This document shows, in pieces, positions 16,665 to 25,905 of a stretch of DNA of 64,000 nucleotides; positions within the stretch are counted from its first letter, which is position 1, and every line of letters starts with the position of its first letter. The DNA lies in the NCBI RefSeq assembly GCF_023821985.2, contig NZ_CP098805.1, forward strand, positions 5,006,001 to 5,070,000. Direction: 5' to 3'. Origin of the DNA: Dyadobacter chenhuakuii. GTDB taxonomy: Bacteria; Bacteroidota; Bacteroidia; Cytophagales; Spirosomataceae. The translations under genes were made by a program, and so were the position numbers. The notes beneath the pieces were generated by a model. The model was not told where the DNA came from, searched no databases, and saw nothing but the letters and a program-made list of their open reading frames with translations.

Positions 16665-18149
16665 TTATTGTTTGTCCAATTTGGTCAGGAAATCATTTGC
16701 GTGCTGCAAATGTGCTTTTCGCTTTCCTTCATCCATGTTGTCGAATGTGCGGATGAGCATACCCAAGCGTGGGTTTTTCAGGAAGAATTTTCTGTTTTTA
16801 TCCATAAACCGCCAGAAAAGTCCGTCCCAGGTTTGCTGCCAGTCGCCTTTGGGGAAGTCGCTCATTTTCATCAGATAATTACTGCCGCTAATGTAAGGCT
16901 TGGTTGCTAGTAATCCACCGTCTGCGAATTGGCTCATTCCGTAGACATTAGGGACCATTACCCAGTCGTATGCGTCAATAAAAAGCTCCATAAACCAGCG
17001 ATAAACGTCATCAGGGTCGAATTCGCATAATAGCATGAAGTTTCCCAGCACCATTAAGCGCTCAATGTGATGGCAGTAACCGATATCGAGGACTTTCCTG
17101 ATAACAATATCAACCGGCTCGATGCCTGTTGTGCCGGTCCAGAACGTTTCAGGGATTTTGCGTGTATAGCCCCAATAATTTCGCGTCCGCTCTATGCTGC
17201 CTTTGTATTCGTAAACCCCATGCATAAACTCCCGCCAGCCAATGATCTGCCGGATAAAGCCTTCCAGTGAGTTGAGCGGAATATCATGTTTTCGCGCATA
17301 CTTTATGGTTGCGTTTATGACTTTTTTAGGCGTTAGTAAGCCTGTATTGAGCATGGGCGTCAACACGCTGTGATGGAGAAAATGTTCTGAAATCACCATG
17401 GCATCCTCGTATTTGCCAAATTCTTCAAAACGCTTTTCCATAAACTGATCGAGCCAGGCCTCGCTTTCTTCGGTGGTGATCGGGAAGCGGATTTCGTCGG
17501 GAATGTCGCCGTAATTGTCCTTATAATGTTGCCCGACGTAACGTTTCGCTTCGTCATAATGCTCATTTGAAGCCGGGAAATGAATAGTTGGCGGCATTTG
17601 TTTTTTGGGGAATTTTAATCGGTTTTCCGTATCAAAACTCCATTTGCCACCTTCCGGGTCACCGTCTTCGTCCAGCAGGATCTTGTATTTTTTGCGCTGA
17701 GCACTGTAAAAATCTGCCTGGAAATATCTTTTCTTGTTCATGAAATACATTTCCAGATCTTCTTTGGAATTCACGAACATCGGCGTTTCAAACTCGATCA
17801 GCTCGATATTGTTCATCTTTGCAGACGTTGAAAGTCGTTTTTGGAGCCAGTTATCGGTAACATTCACATAGAAAATTTCTTCAACACCCTTTTTTTTAAG
17901 CATAGGAACCAGTTTCCGGACATCAGCCAGCAGATCCTGCGCGTCAATGTAATGCACATTTAATTTCTGGCTTTCTAAATGCAGCTTGTAAGCCTGCATC
18001 GAAGCGCGGTGGAAGAATAATTTGTGCTTGTGAAATGAAAATTGGTTGAAATATAGATCCTCTTCCATCAGAAAAACCTCTCTTCCCGCTGCAACAGCCG
18101 GATGGGGATGAAACAACTGATGTGGAAAAATTAACGTAATTGCCTTCAT
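16665..18149 (-). CDS. Cryptochrome/photolyase family protein (FeS-BCP/PhrB type) without Fe-S cysteines
   Basis: 494-residue flavoprotein of the prokaryotic (6-4) photolyase/cryptochrome group. N-terminal DPRP-type antenna domain (MKAITLIFPHQLF) and a C-terminal FAD domain with ALL the core blocks: GWREFMHGVYEY, RNYWGYTRKIPETFWTGTTG, CHHIERLMVLGNFMLL, DAYDWVMVPNVYGMSQFADGG and TKPYISGSNYLMKMS. The family binds FAD, a lumazine and a 4Fe-4S cluster held by four cysteines. This protein has only two cysteines in total (in GYCHHI and LLCEFD), and the stretch after MKMSDF that usually carries three of the four is short and Cys-free. It is divergent from a phosphodiesterase gene. Light-dependent DNA repair is likely but not proven. 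Confidence 0.88.
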   Translation of the reverse strand: MKAITLIFPHQLFHPHPAVAAGREVFLMEEDLYFNQFSFHKHKLFFHRASMQAYKLHLESQKLNVHYIDAQDLLADVRKLVPMLKKKGVEEIFYVNVTDNWLQKRLSTSAKMNNIELIEFETPMFVNSKEDLEMYFMNKKRYFQADFYSAQRKKYKILLDEDGDPEGGKWSFDTENRLKFPKKQMPPTIHFPASNEHYDEAKRYVGQHYKDNYGDIPDEIRFPITTEESEAWLDQFMEKRFEEFGKYEDAMVISEHFLHHSVLTPMLNTGLLTPKKVINATIKYARKHDIPLNSLEGFIRQIIGWREFMHGVYEYKGSIERTRNYWGYTRKIPETFWTGTTGIEPVDIVIRKVLDIGYCHHIERLMVLGNFMLLCEFDPDDVYRWFMELFIDAYDWVMVPNVYGMSQFADGGLLATKPYISGSNYLMKMSDFPKGDWQQTWDGLFWRFMDKNRKFFLKNPRLGMLIRTFDNMDEGKRKAHLQHANDFLTKLDKQ

Positions 18150-18196
18150 TTGCTATTCATTATCGATACATGCCGACCAACTTCCTTACTAAAACC

Positions 18197-19141
18197 ATGC
18201 GAATCCTTGCATTCTTGCTCTTAACCTGTTTTGTTTCTGTTTGTTCTGCTCAAAACAGCTTCCGAGTCGTTCCTTTGGGGGTTAGGGGAGGCGGGGATGA
18301 TGGAAACCTGTCGGCCTACATGGTCGCACCGGTAAATTCCAATGCTTATGTTTGCTTGGATGCGGGGACTGTGACGAATGGGATTTCCAAAGCATTGACA
18401 AACAAGGCGTTCTCAGTTGCCGCGGATGTTGTTTTGAGAAAATATATCAAGGCTTATTTGATTTCCCATCCACATTTGGATCACGTTTCGGGCATGGTGA
18501 TCAATTCGGTGGAAGACACGGCGAAGAATGTTTATGGCACAGAATATTGCATTGAAACGCTGAAAAGCCATTATTTCAATTGGAAAAGCTGGCCTAACCT
18601 GACGAACGAAGGTGCGAGTCCGGCTTTGAAAAAGTATAGTTATAAAATGCTTGGTGAGGATCAGGAAGTTGATATTGAGCAGACGGAAATGTCCGTGAAA
18701 ATATTTAAACTAAGTCATTCCAATCCATACGAAAGCACTGCATTTCTAATCCGGAAAGGCGAAAAATATGTCCTGTATTTTGGTGATACAGGTCCTGACG
18801 AAATTGAGAAGTCTGATAAAATGCAGCAGGTCTGGAAGGCGGTTGCGCCGCTGGTGAAGGCAAAACAGTTGGCGGGAATATTTTTAGAAGTATCTTATAC
18901 TAACAAGCAGCCGGACAGACAATTATACGGACATTTAACGCCAAAATGGCTGATGAAAGAATTGAATGTGCTGTCAGAAATCTCAGGCGCAGGAAGCTTG
19001 AAGGGCCTGAATGTAATTATCACACATATGAAGCCAACGGCAGATAATGAGTCGCAGATTAAGGCGGAATTAGCGAGTGATAATGCGCTTGGATTAAACC
19101 TTATTTTCCCGGAACAGGGCAAAGCATTTGAATTGAAATAA
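18197..19141 (+). CDS. Class II 3',5'-cyclic-nucleotide phosphodiesterase, exported
   Basis: Metallo-beta-lactamase-fold enzyme that hydrolyses cyclic nucleotides (CpdP/yeast PDE1 family). Seen: an N-terminal signal peptide (MRILAFLLLTCFVSVCSAQ), the family opening VVPLGVRGGGDDGNLSAYMV, the metal motif SHPHLDHVSG, YVLYFGDTGPDE and C-terminal VIITHMKP. The signal peptide implies a periplasmic location, so it would act on exported or external cyclic nucleotides. I use ATG 18197, which gives the best signal peptide; ATG 18170 is a close alternative. It is divergent from the photolyase gene. Confidence 0.88.
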   Translation: MRILAFLLLTCFVSVCSAQNSFRVVPLGVRGGGDDGNLSAYMVAPVNSNAYVCLDAGTVTNGISKALTNKAFSVAADVVLRKYIKAYLISHPHLDHVSGMVINSVEDTAKNVYGTEYCIETLKSHYFNWKSWPNLTNEGASPALKKYSYKMLGEDQEVDIEQTEMSVKIFKLSHSNPYESTAFLIRKGEKYVLYFGDTGPDEIEKSDKMQQVWKAVAPLVKAKQLAGIFLEVSYTNKQPDRQLYGHLTPKWLMKELNVLSEISGAGSLKGLNVIITHMKPTADNESQIKAELASDNALGLNLIFPEQGKAFELK

Positions 19142-19184
19142 CAACTTCCGGGCCGAAATAACATGCACCCGGAAGTTGAAAGCA

Positions 19185-20072
19185 TTATTTTTTAGCAGGA
19201 ACCGGCGTCGGATGCACAGGCACTTTGAGCTCCATTCCGAGCTTTTCGTTGAATTTTTCTATCAAGTAAGCGGAAAGCAACGGAGAAGCCTCTTCATGAT
19301 TTTGGTGGACAAAAAAGTAAATGTTCTCAATTCCTTCTTCCACCCACAATCTCAATCGCTCAAACCAGTCATCCAGCCTCGTATAATCGGAATCCACATT
19401 GGCACCATTATAACGCACAAATGCAGTCGGCGTGGTCAGGCGCATGTGCAGTAAGTCGCGGCGACCGGCGGAGTCTGTGACAATGTGGGTAATGTTATTT
19501 TTTTCCAAAACCTCGTAAAGCTCGTCGCTGTTGAATGAGCCGTCGTACCAGCCTGTGTGGCGTAGTTCCAATGCAAGCGGGAAGCCGGAAGGCCATTCTT
19601 CCAGGTATGCTTTCAAAACGTCCCAGTTTTTCGGGCCGAAATTGTCGGGCATCTGGAGGAAGAGCATGCCCAGTTTTTCCTGCAAATGTGCGATGCCATC
19701 CAGATACACTTCTGTGGGCTCTTTCGCATCTTTCAGGCGTTTCCAATGGCTAATGCCCTGGTGCAGTTTCGGGAAAAACCGGAATTCAGCAGGCGTTTTG
19801 TTATACCAGCTTTCGATCGTTTCTACGGGAAAGTTGTTATAAAAAGTCGCATTCAGTTCAATGCTGTTGAATTGAGTTGCATAGTAACCGAGCTCATCCT
19901 TTGTTCCTTTCGGATAAAAACTTTTTAAATCTGCCTTGTTCCATTTAGCACAACCAATGTAAATATTCGGCTTGCCTTTCTTTGCGTCGTTCAACAATTG
20001 CTTGTTAGCAGCCGCATCGTCCGGCAACTTAAAATCAACATCTTCTGGATTATCAACTTTCCCGAATTTCAT
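19185..20072 (-). CDS. DUF72 domain-containing protein (YecE family)
   Basis: 295-residue TIM-barrel-like YecE protein. Family features seen: NIYIGCAKWNKADLKSFYP at the start of the domain, YYATQFNSIELNATFYNNFP, FFPKLHQGISHWKRL, LALELRHTGWYDG and a C-terminal NIYFFVHQNHEEASPLL. The function of DUF72 proteins is not established. The C-terminal tail VPVHPTPVPAKK is low-complexity. It starts at ATG 20072. No partner gene is indicated by the spacing. Confidence 0.9.
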   Translation of the reverse strand: MKFGKVDNPEDVDFKLPDDAAANKQLLNDAKKGKPNIYIGCAKWNKADLKSFYPKGTKDELGYYATQFNSIELNATFYNNFPVETIESWYNKTPAEFRFFPKLHQGISHWKRLKDAKEPTEVYLDGIAHLQEKLGMLFLQMPDNFGPKNWDVLKAYLEEWPSGFPLALELRHTGWYDGSFNSDELYEVLEKNNITHIVTDSAGRRDLLHMRLTTPTAFVRYNGANVDSDYTRLDDWFERLRLWVEEGIENIYFFVHQNHEEASPLLSAYLIEKFNEKLGMELKVPVHPTPVPAKK

Positions 20073-20152
20073 GGTCTAATGTCTAAAATGGATCAATGAT
20101 ATATATAAAGAAGAATTTCCGTCGGTTTAAACCGACGGAAAAATCTCATGAA

Positions 20153-20668
20153 TTATCGGCCGAAATCGTCTTGGACGCGAACGATATCGTCTTCATCGGA
20201 TGGATTTGCGGCATCTGTATGTTTCCAGATTTCTGCCACAAAACCCCATTCGTCAACCCCTACCAAGCGATGACGCTCTCCTTTTTGCAGTTCCACAACT
20301 GTCCCGATCGGCAATTGGCGCAATGGTGTTTCTTCGTCTGTATCGCTGATCACAATGCCCGCATTGCCGCCAATTACCTTCCAAATTTCAGCGCGACGGT
20401 GATGATACTGCCAGGAAAGACGTTTATTAGGCGCTACAACCAATATTTTAGGGCTCAGTTTTTCGTAACCTGCAAAATCTTCAAGCGACAAATGAGGGAA
20501 GAATGTGGATATGAATTTCGGAGCTTCCGTTTCTTCCAAAACAAAAAAACCGCCCCACGGCCGCGAATGATCCTTGCTTACAACAGTGAAACCCTGTTCG
20601 TCGATAAACTGCTGAACTTTGGCAAATACAACATCCTTATCGGCTGTCGCGGTGAAAGATTGTATCAT
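20153..20668 (-). CDS. Cupin protein resembling mannose-6-phosphate isomerase C-terminal domain
   Basis: 171 residues. After an N-terminal segment with SRPWGGFFVLEE, a beta-rich cupin runs from about residue 75 to 165: KRLSWQYHHRRAEIWKVIGG, GTVVELQKGERHRLVG, and a closing AEIWKHTD. This is the pattern of type II phosphomannose isomerase cupins, with a His-His...Glu metal site. The fused nucleotidyltransferase is absent, so it may act alone on a sugar phosphate or only bind one. ATG 20668 is chosen; the frame upstream to 20722 encodes an unlikely hydrophobic leader. Confidence 0.78.
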   Translation of the reverse strand: MIQSFTATADKDVVFAKVQQFIDEQGFTVVSKDHSRPWGGFFVLEETEAPKFISTFFPHLSLEDFAGYEKLSPKILVVAPNKRLSWQYHHRRAEIWKVIGGNAGIVISDTDEETPLRQLPIGTVVELQKGERHRLVGVDEWGFVAEIWKHTDAANPSDEDDIVRVQDDFGR

Positions 20669-20701
20669 AAATTGTGATGTTGGTAAAATCAGTGATGGTT
20701 T

Positions 20702-20709
20702 CAAAATTA
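20702..20709 (-). promoter_or_regulatory. Candidate -7 element for the cupin gene
   Basis: The minus strand reads TAATTTTG, an exact TAnnTTTG match 33 bases upstream of the cupin ATG. A TTG lies 23 bases further upstream, a slightly long spacing, inside the susD terminator. Confidence 0.35.
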
Positions 20710-20722
20710 GGATAAAAAACAA

Positions 20723-20753
20723 AAAGATGCCCCAAAATATTCAGGGCACCTTT
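20723..20753 (-). terminator. Rho-independent terminator after susD
   Basis: Arms GGGCACCTTT (20744-20753) and AAAGATGCCC (20723-20732) pair except at one position. On the minus strand the hairpin is followed by a T-rich run (TTTTTGTTTTTT with the arm end). It lies 24 bases past the susD stop and ends the susCD transcript. Confidence 0.7.
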
Positions 20754-20776
20754 TGAATTATATCTACTAACTTATA

Positions 20777-22360
20777 TTATTTGTCCCACCAAACTTTGGT
20801 AGTGAAGTCGTCAGGTAATGTTGCCCCGGTTTGGTAATTCGGGTTTCCTGCCACTTCGTTGGTTGGGTAGCGAAGTCTTACCGGGATTGTTCCGCCTGTT
20901 ACATTGCCTGGATAGTTGGTTGGTGTCAATTTAGGGAATCCCGTTCTTCTCCAGTCGGACCATGCTTCCCACCAGTTGAAGAATTTGTTCACCCACATTT
21001 GCTCACCGATCATTTCAAGGGCTGGTTTTGTAACGCCATAAGGATAGGTCGTCAGATATTTGGCAGCCGCTGCATCGGACACGGTCAGGGACGCGTCGAA
21101 TGGCGTGTACATTTGCATAGAAGCCTTCACGCCGGCCTCATAATGTGATTTGGCTGTGCCTGCAATGCCGGTTCCAATCTTTCTCTCAATCGCCTCAGCA
21201 AGCAGGAACTCCACTTCGCCATAATTCATGATCTGGTAAGGATCAGAATCCTGCAACATTTTTGAATTAATTCTTGAATAGGTTGTAGAGACATCGATCG
21301 GCTTTTTGTTTTCCAATTTTTCAAGCATCGCCAGATCATATCCGTTAGGCATTCCTTTTTGCTTCACCGGGTCCGTAATCACCGTTCCGCTGCCTATTCC
21401 GCCGCTAATGATCATCAAACGCGGATCATCATCTGTGGCAACAGCCGGGTTCGCACCTTTCAGGAAATTAACCAATGTCGCACTTAAATAAGTAGGCTGA
21501 CCGCCATCACCCGCATCAAACGCACGCGAAATACCGTTCTGATTCACCCACTCGCTCGGGCCATCGGCCATTTTCACCCACACATTGTCTGCATTGCTTG
21601 TGAAAACACCTCCCGCAGCTGCTTTGGTTACGTAAGTTGCCGCTTTGGCCGCATCCACATTAGAAATACGCATTGCCAGGCGAAGCATTAAAGAATAACC
21701 CCATTTTTTCCATCTGGCAATGTCACCGTTGTAGATGAAATCCGCTGCTTTGAACCCCTCATCCGGATTGGAAGTGCTTAATGCTGCTGTTGCCTCATCG
21801 AGCTCTTTCAGCAAGTCGGCGTAGATTACATCCTGCGTATCATATTTTGGGAAAAATATGCCTTCAATGCCTTTATTTGCCTCCGAATAAGGAATGTTTC
21901 CATACAAATCCGTCAGACGGGCAAAACTGAATGCACGGAGGATCCGGGAAGCTTCGCGCGTGTTTTTGTATTTACCTTCCGCAAAACCGCCCGGTCCGGA
22001 CTGTTTCAGAATCTCAGCAATGTTTTTGAGCTGATCATTGTAAGTAAATTCAAATGGCGCAGCGTTTGTTTCCGCATTAACGGTGTATTTATCGCCAGGC
22101 GCAATGCCGCCGCCCGAGTTGGCCAGGTGCTGAATGGCATAGGAAAACATGCCGATGTTAGTCCGCCAGTCGATGTAGCGGTTGTCGCCCGTTGTACCAT
22201 TGGAGGCAATGCCCAGTTCAGCCGACGTAAAAATGAAGTTCAGATTTACTTCGTTCAGGGCCTGCGGGTTAATGTTCAGATCGTGCAATTGCTTGGTATC
22301 ACATCCTGTCACCAAGGCCACTGCCAATCCGTATTTGATATATTTTTTCAAATTTTTCAT
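20777..22360 (-). CDS. SusD/RagB-family nutrient-binding outer membrane lipoprotein
   Basis: 527-residue surface lipoprotein that caps a SusC transporter and binds its substrate. A lipoprotein signal (MKNLKKYIKYGLAVALVTGC) places the lipidated Cys at residue 20. The family elements follow: DTKQLHDLNINPQALNEV, an all-helical core with TPR-like pairs (ASRILRAFSFARLTDLYGNIPYSEA), and YLLAEAIERKIG-like and C-terminal EAWSDWRRTGFP blocks. The gene lies 10 bases after susC in one operon. The pattern is closer to the SusD-like group seen with peptide or unknown substrates than to starch SusD, so the ligand is not assigned. Confidence 0.93.
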   Translation of the reverse strand: MKNLKKYIKYGLAVALVTGCDTKQLHDLNINPQALNEVNLNFIFTSAELGIASNGTTGDNRYIDWRTNIGMFSYAIQHLANSGGGIAPGDKYTVNAETNAAPFEFTYNDQLKNIAEILKQSGPGGFAEGKYKNTREASRILRAFSFARLTDLYGNIPYSEANKGIEGIFFPKYDTQDVIYADLLKELDEATAALSTSNPDEGFKAADFIYNGDIARWKKWGYSLMLRLAMRISNVDAAKAATYVTKAAAGGVFTSNADNVWVKMADGPSEWVNQNGISRAFDAGDGGQPTYLSATLVNFLKGANPAVATDDDPRLMIISGGIGSGTVITDPVKQKGMPNGYDLAMLEKLENKKPIDVSTTYSRINSKMLQDSDPYQIMNYGEVEFLLAEAIERKIGTGIAGTAKSHYEAGVKASMQMYTPFDASLTVSDAAAAKYLTTYPYGVTKPALEMIGEQMWVNKFFNWWEAWSDWRRTGFPKLTPTNYPGNVTGGTIPVRLRYPTNEVAGNPNYQTGATLPDDFTTKVWWDK

Positions 22361-22370
22361 CTTTGGTAAA

Positions 22371-25300
22371 TTAGAATGTTGCTCTCAAATTGAAACCGTA
22401 GCTGCGTGTCGAAGGAAACCCGAAGTAGTCGAAACCTTGGGAGTTACCATTCGCATAATTCGATTCAGGATCAATGTTCGGCGTGTTCTTGAACAGAATA
22501 GCCAGGTTACGACCCACGAATGAAAGTGTCAGGTTTTGCAAAGGCGTTTTGCCAAGCAGCTTTTTAGGAAAAGAATAACCCACCGTAAGCTGTCTCAATT
22601 TGATGAATGACGCATCGTAGAGATACATTGTGGTTACAGCATTATCGCCTTCACCACCCACAGCTCCCCAGTAATTGTATGCTTCCAGAGGCGTTAATGT
22701 TTTCGTAAATGGCTTGTATTCGGTGCCTTCTTGGGTAACACCGGTCACTGTAAGTGGCTCTTCTCCTTCACGGCCTTTCAGGGAATTTTTGCTTAATCCC
22801 CATTGATCCAGTCTCATGTTCGTTCCGGAAAGAATGTCGCCGCCCACTTTGAAGTCAACCAGGAAAGAAAGGTCGAATCCTTTGTAATTGAATGAGTTGG
22901 TTACGCCGCCTGTCATCTTTGCAATACCATTTCCAATCACCTTATATCCCGCCTCACTCACCGGACGACCGTCTTTATCGAATACCGGCTGGCCATCAGG
23001 CGACATTTTTTGCACACGGCCCGTGATCATTCCAAACGGTTGGCCAACAACGTTTTTGATAAAGGCATTCCGGGTTCTTGGTTCGTCCATCACCAACTCG
23101 GTTGTTCCTTCGATCAGCGATTTTACCTTACTATTGTTTTTTGCAAGGTTTACCGTCAGGTCCCAAACCAGATTGTTGCTTTTAAGTGGCGTTGCGGATA
23201 ACAAAAGCTCCAAACCGCGGTTCTGTAATTTACCCAAATTCACCGAAGTGCTTCCGAAGCCAGATGCCCGTGAAATCGTAGCATTCAGGATATCGTCCGT
23301 GGTTTGCTGATCGTAATACGTGAAGTCGATGCCCAGTTTGTTATTAAACACCCTGAAATCGATTCCAACTTCCGTCTCTGTAACTGTCAGTGGTTTTAGA
23401 GCCGGGTTAGGAATGTTTCCGCCGTTACCCATCGCCTGCGAGAATGATGCCATAGGAATGCCCAGATGCGGGTTTCCGTTCAGGGAGTAAGTCAGGTTGT
23501 TTTGATAAGCATCAATGGTAACATTGCCCACCTGCGCCCACGACGCCCTTACTTTACCATAAGACAGCCAGGATGGAAGTCCTTTGAAAGCATCAGAAAA
23601 TACAAAGCTACCACCAACAGAAGGATACAAAATGCTGTTTGTTTCAGGGTTAAGCACTGAGAACCAGTCGTTTCTTGCCGTTGCCGTAAGGAACAAATAA
23701 CCGCCATACGAAACTTCGGCAGATCCTAACAACGAATTAATGCCGCTTTCCTTAGGGTCATAAGTGAAAGATCTGTCTTTTACGTTGTTCAAAGCCGGGA
23801 AAAACTGAACATTAAAGCCGTTTCCGTAAACGTTTGTGTATTCATATTTTCTTCTCATCCGGTTTCCACCTGCAAATGCAGTGAAACCGAATTTGCCAAA
23901 CTCCTTGCTCGCACCGATTGTATACTCTGCATTAAGCTCCGAAACGTTCCAGTTTCCAAGGTTTCTGGCGCCGCCACGCTGGTAACCGGTTCCTTCGGGT
24001 GTGAGGGACTCTGCGCGTCTGCTGTACTTGTCCAAACCAACCCGTCCCTGGATGAAAAGCCAGTCGGTGATCTGATATTTCAACTGACCGGAAGTAATAA
24101 TCCTGTTTTTCTGATCCGATTTAATGAACTGATAAGCAACCCAGTATGGATTTTGGCCCCAGTTGTTGCTGGCTTGCTGCATTTCTTCTCCTACTGCTCT
24201 CGACTCGGAAACACCCCAGATGGCCAGGCTGGCTGGATCGGTGCCTGCTGGAATTGCACCCGGCTTGGCAGGATCTCCGTAATAATCAAGCACATTCTGG
24301 TCGCCCGGAATCCGCCAGATTGATTGGATCGCATTACCAGGGGAATCGGAAACATTTGGTCTGTTCTTCGCCTTTTCCTCTGAATAAAGCACTTTGGCAT
24401 CGAAAGAAAGTCTTTTGCCAAATTTCGATTGCGTTGAAAGTGAAAGGTTAATCCGGTCAAACCCTGAATTAGGGATAATGGTCGTGCTTTTCAGGTTGGT
24501 AACAGATGCCCGGAAATTCTGTGTTTCATTTCCGCCTGAGAATGCCAGGTTATTGGTAAAAGCATGCCCTGTTTTCAGGTAACGGGAGAAATTGTCGCCA
24601 GCGTAGGAATATGGGTGCATTTTACCATCGAAACCGATTGCTTCGCTATTGTCAAATTTTGGTCCCCACGAATCATCACCCCAGTCATAAGCCTGCGCCT
24701 GGTTTGATGGCTTGCTTGCAACACCATTTACGTAACCCCCAGCTCCGTATGAATGTTGCAGATCAGAAAGGTCATTGAGTTTTTCGAAAACATAGTTTGA
24801 GCCGAATTCAATGCCGACGCCTTTTCTTTTCGTGCCGCGTTTTGTGGTGACGTTAATAACACCATTGGCTGCACGCGAGCCGTAAAGCGCCGCTGCATTG
24901 GCGCCTTTTAACACCGTAATGGACTCAATGTCATCAGGGTTAATACTCGAAAGACCATCTCCTTCATCAGAACCGCCCCAAAGGCCCGCTTGTCCGAAGT
25001 TGCTGTTATCCATGGGGATACCATCAATTACATAAAGCGGTTGGTTATTGCCTTGCAGCGATTTATTACCACGAATGATCACACGGGAAGATCCGGCCGG
25101 GCCAGATGCCACTTTGCTCACATTCACACCTGCAACACGTCCTGCCAAGGAATTTCCAAGGTTAGCTTCACGGGCAGCCGTCAGGTTGTTGCCACTCACT
25201 TCTGTAATGGAGTAGGCCAATGCACGCTTATCACGACTGATACCAAGTGCAGTAACCACAACTTCATTCAGGGCAGTGGCTTCTGCTGCAAGATTCACAT

Positions 25301-25571
25301 CAAGCACACTCGCATTGACAACAATTTCTTTCGAAACATAACCAATATAGCTGAATGTCAATGTTTTCCCCTTTTCGACTGAGATGGAATATTCTCCCTT
25401 GTCGTTCGTGGTAGTTCCCCGGGTTGTTCCCTTTACCACCACGTTTACACCGGCGATTTCTCCGCCGGATGCATCATTTACTTTCCCGGATACTGTCATA
25501 TCCTGTGCATAGCCCTGGAGGGCGAGCATGGAGAGCAGTACCAACACAATGTTCAGTACAAGTTTTTTCAT
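22371..25571 (-). CDS. SusC/RagA-family TonB-linked outer membrane transporter
   Basis: 1066-residue TonB-dependent transporter. It has a signal peptide (MKKLVLNIVLVLLSMLALQGYAQ), a carboxypeptidase-regulatory-like beta-sandwich (about 25-105, VSGKVNDASGGEIAGVNVVVKG), a TonB-box region LNEVVVTALGISRDKRAL, the plug (about 130-255, with RVAGVNVSK, RGNKSLQGNNQPLYVIDG, SITVLKGANAAALYGSRAANG) and a large barrel ending in GFNLRATF, the usual C-terminal Phe. There is no N-terminal STN domain, so no anti-sigma signalling is expected. I chose ATG 25571 over the open frame to 25628 because it gives the signal peptide. SusD follows. The substrate is unknown. Confidence 0.94.
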   Translation of the reverse strand: MKKLVLNIVLVLLSMLALQGYAQDMTVSGKVNDASGGEIAGVNVVVKGTTRGTTTNDKGEYSISVEKGKTLTFSYIGYVSKEIVVNASVLDVNLAAEATALNEVVVTALGISRDKRALAYSITEVSGNNLTAAREANLGNSLAGRVAGVNVSKVASGPAGSSRVIIRGNKSLQGNNQPLYVIDGIPMDNSNFGQAGLWGGSDEGDGLSSINPDDIESITVLKGANAAALYGSRAANGVINVTTKRGTKRKGVGIEFGSNYVFEKLNDLSDLQHSYGAGGYVNGVASKPSNQAQAYDWGDDSWGPKFDNSEAIGFDGKMHPYSYAGDNFSRYLKTGHAFTNNLAFSGGNETQNFRASVTNLKSTTIIPNSGFDRINLSLSTQSKFGKRLSFDAKVLYSEEKAKNRPNVSDSPGNAIQSIWRIPGDQNVLDYYGDPAKPGAIPAGTDPASLAIWGVSESRAVGEEMQQASNNWGQNPYWVAYQFIKSDQKNRIITSGQLKYQITDWLFIQGRVGLDKYSRRAESLTPEGTGYQRGGARNLGNWNVSELNAEYTIGASKEFGKFGFTAFAGGNRMRRKYEYTNVYGNGFNVQFFPALNNVKDRSFTYDPKESGINSLLGSAEVSYGGYLFLTATARNDWFSVLNPETNSILYPSVGGSFVFSDAFKGLPSWLSYGKVRASWAQVGNVTIDAYQNNLTYSLNGNPHLGIPMASFSQAMGNGGNIPNPALKPLTVTETEVGIDFRVFNNKLGIDFTYYDQQTTDDILNATISRASGFGSTSVNLGKLQNRGLELLLSATPLKSNNLVWDLTVNLAKNNSKVKSLIEGTTELVMDEPRTRNAFIKNVVGQPFGMITGRVQKMSPDGQPVFDKDGRPVSEAGYKVIGNGIAKMTGGVTNSFNYKGFDLSFLVDFKVGGDILSGTNMRLDQWGLSKNSLKGREGEEPLTVTGVTQEGTEYKPFTKTLTPLEAYNYWGAVGGEGDNAVTTMYLYDASFIKLRQLTVGYSFPKKLLGKTPLQNLTLSFVGRNLAILFKNTPNIDPESNYANGNSQGFDYFGFPSTRSYGFNLRATF

Positions 25572-25905
25572 ACGCTTTCTTTTTCTGGAAAATAGGTTAA
25601 TCAATTCATAACATTGGATCTTGAACAATCCGGTTCAAATATACCACTTCGAAGAGCATACCTTTATAGTTCTTTTTTATCTAAAAATAACACATTTTTG
25701 ACAGTTGTTCAAGATATCAGGGCTATTTTTTTGCAGTAATATTTGCTCTAATGCCTTGTTTATCAGCATTAACCTTTAAGAAAAATTGTGAAGGCAAATT
25801 CTCCTTGCTGACACTATTTTCCAGAGTGTCGCCTTGCTATATACGTTCAAGTATTGTTTAGCCGTTTTAGTGGTAATTTCCTTGTGGCAGTCAGGTTTTT
25901 ATGAT
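25572..25905. other. Gene-free leader region upstream of susC
   Basis: 334 AT-rich bases with no gene. They hold the candidate susC promoter (TATATTTG on the minus strand, 25636-25643) overlapped by the inverted repeat TTGAAC-N6-GTTCAA (25621-25638). Nothing else is recognised up to the symporter stop at 25906, and no clear terminator hairpin is seen for the symporter. Confidence 0.5.
25636..25643 (-). promoter_or_regulatory. Candidate susC -7 promoter element
   Basis: The minus strand reads TATATTTG, an exact TAnnTTTG match, 64 bases upstream of the susC ATG. No TTG is found at the -33 spacing. It overlaps the 6-base inverted repeat TTGAAC/GTTCAA, which could be an operator. Confidence 0.45.
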
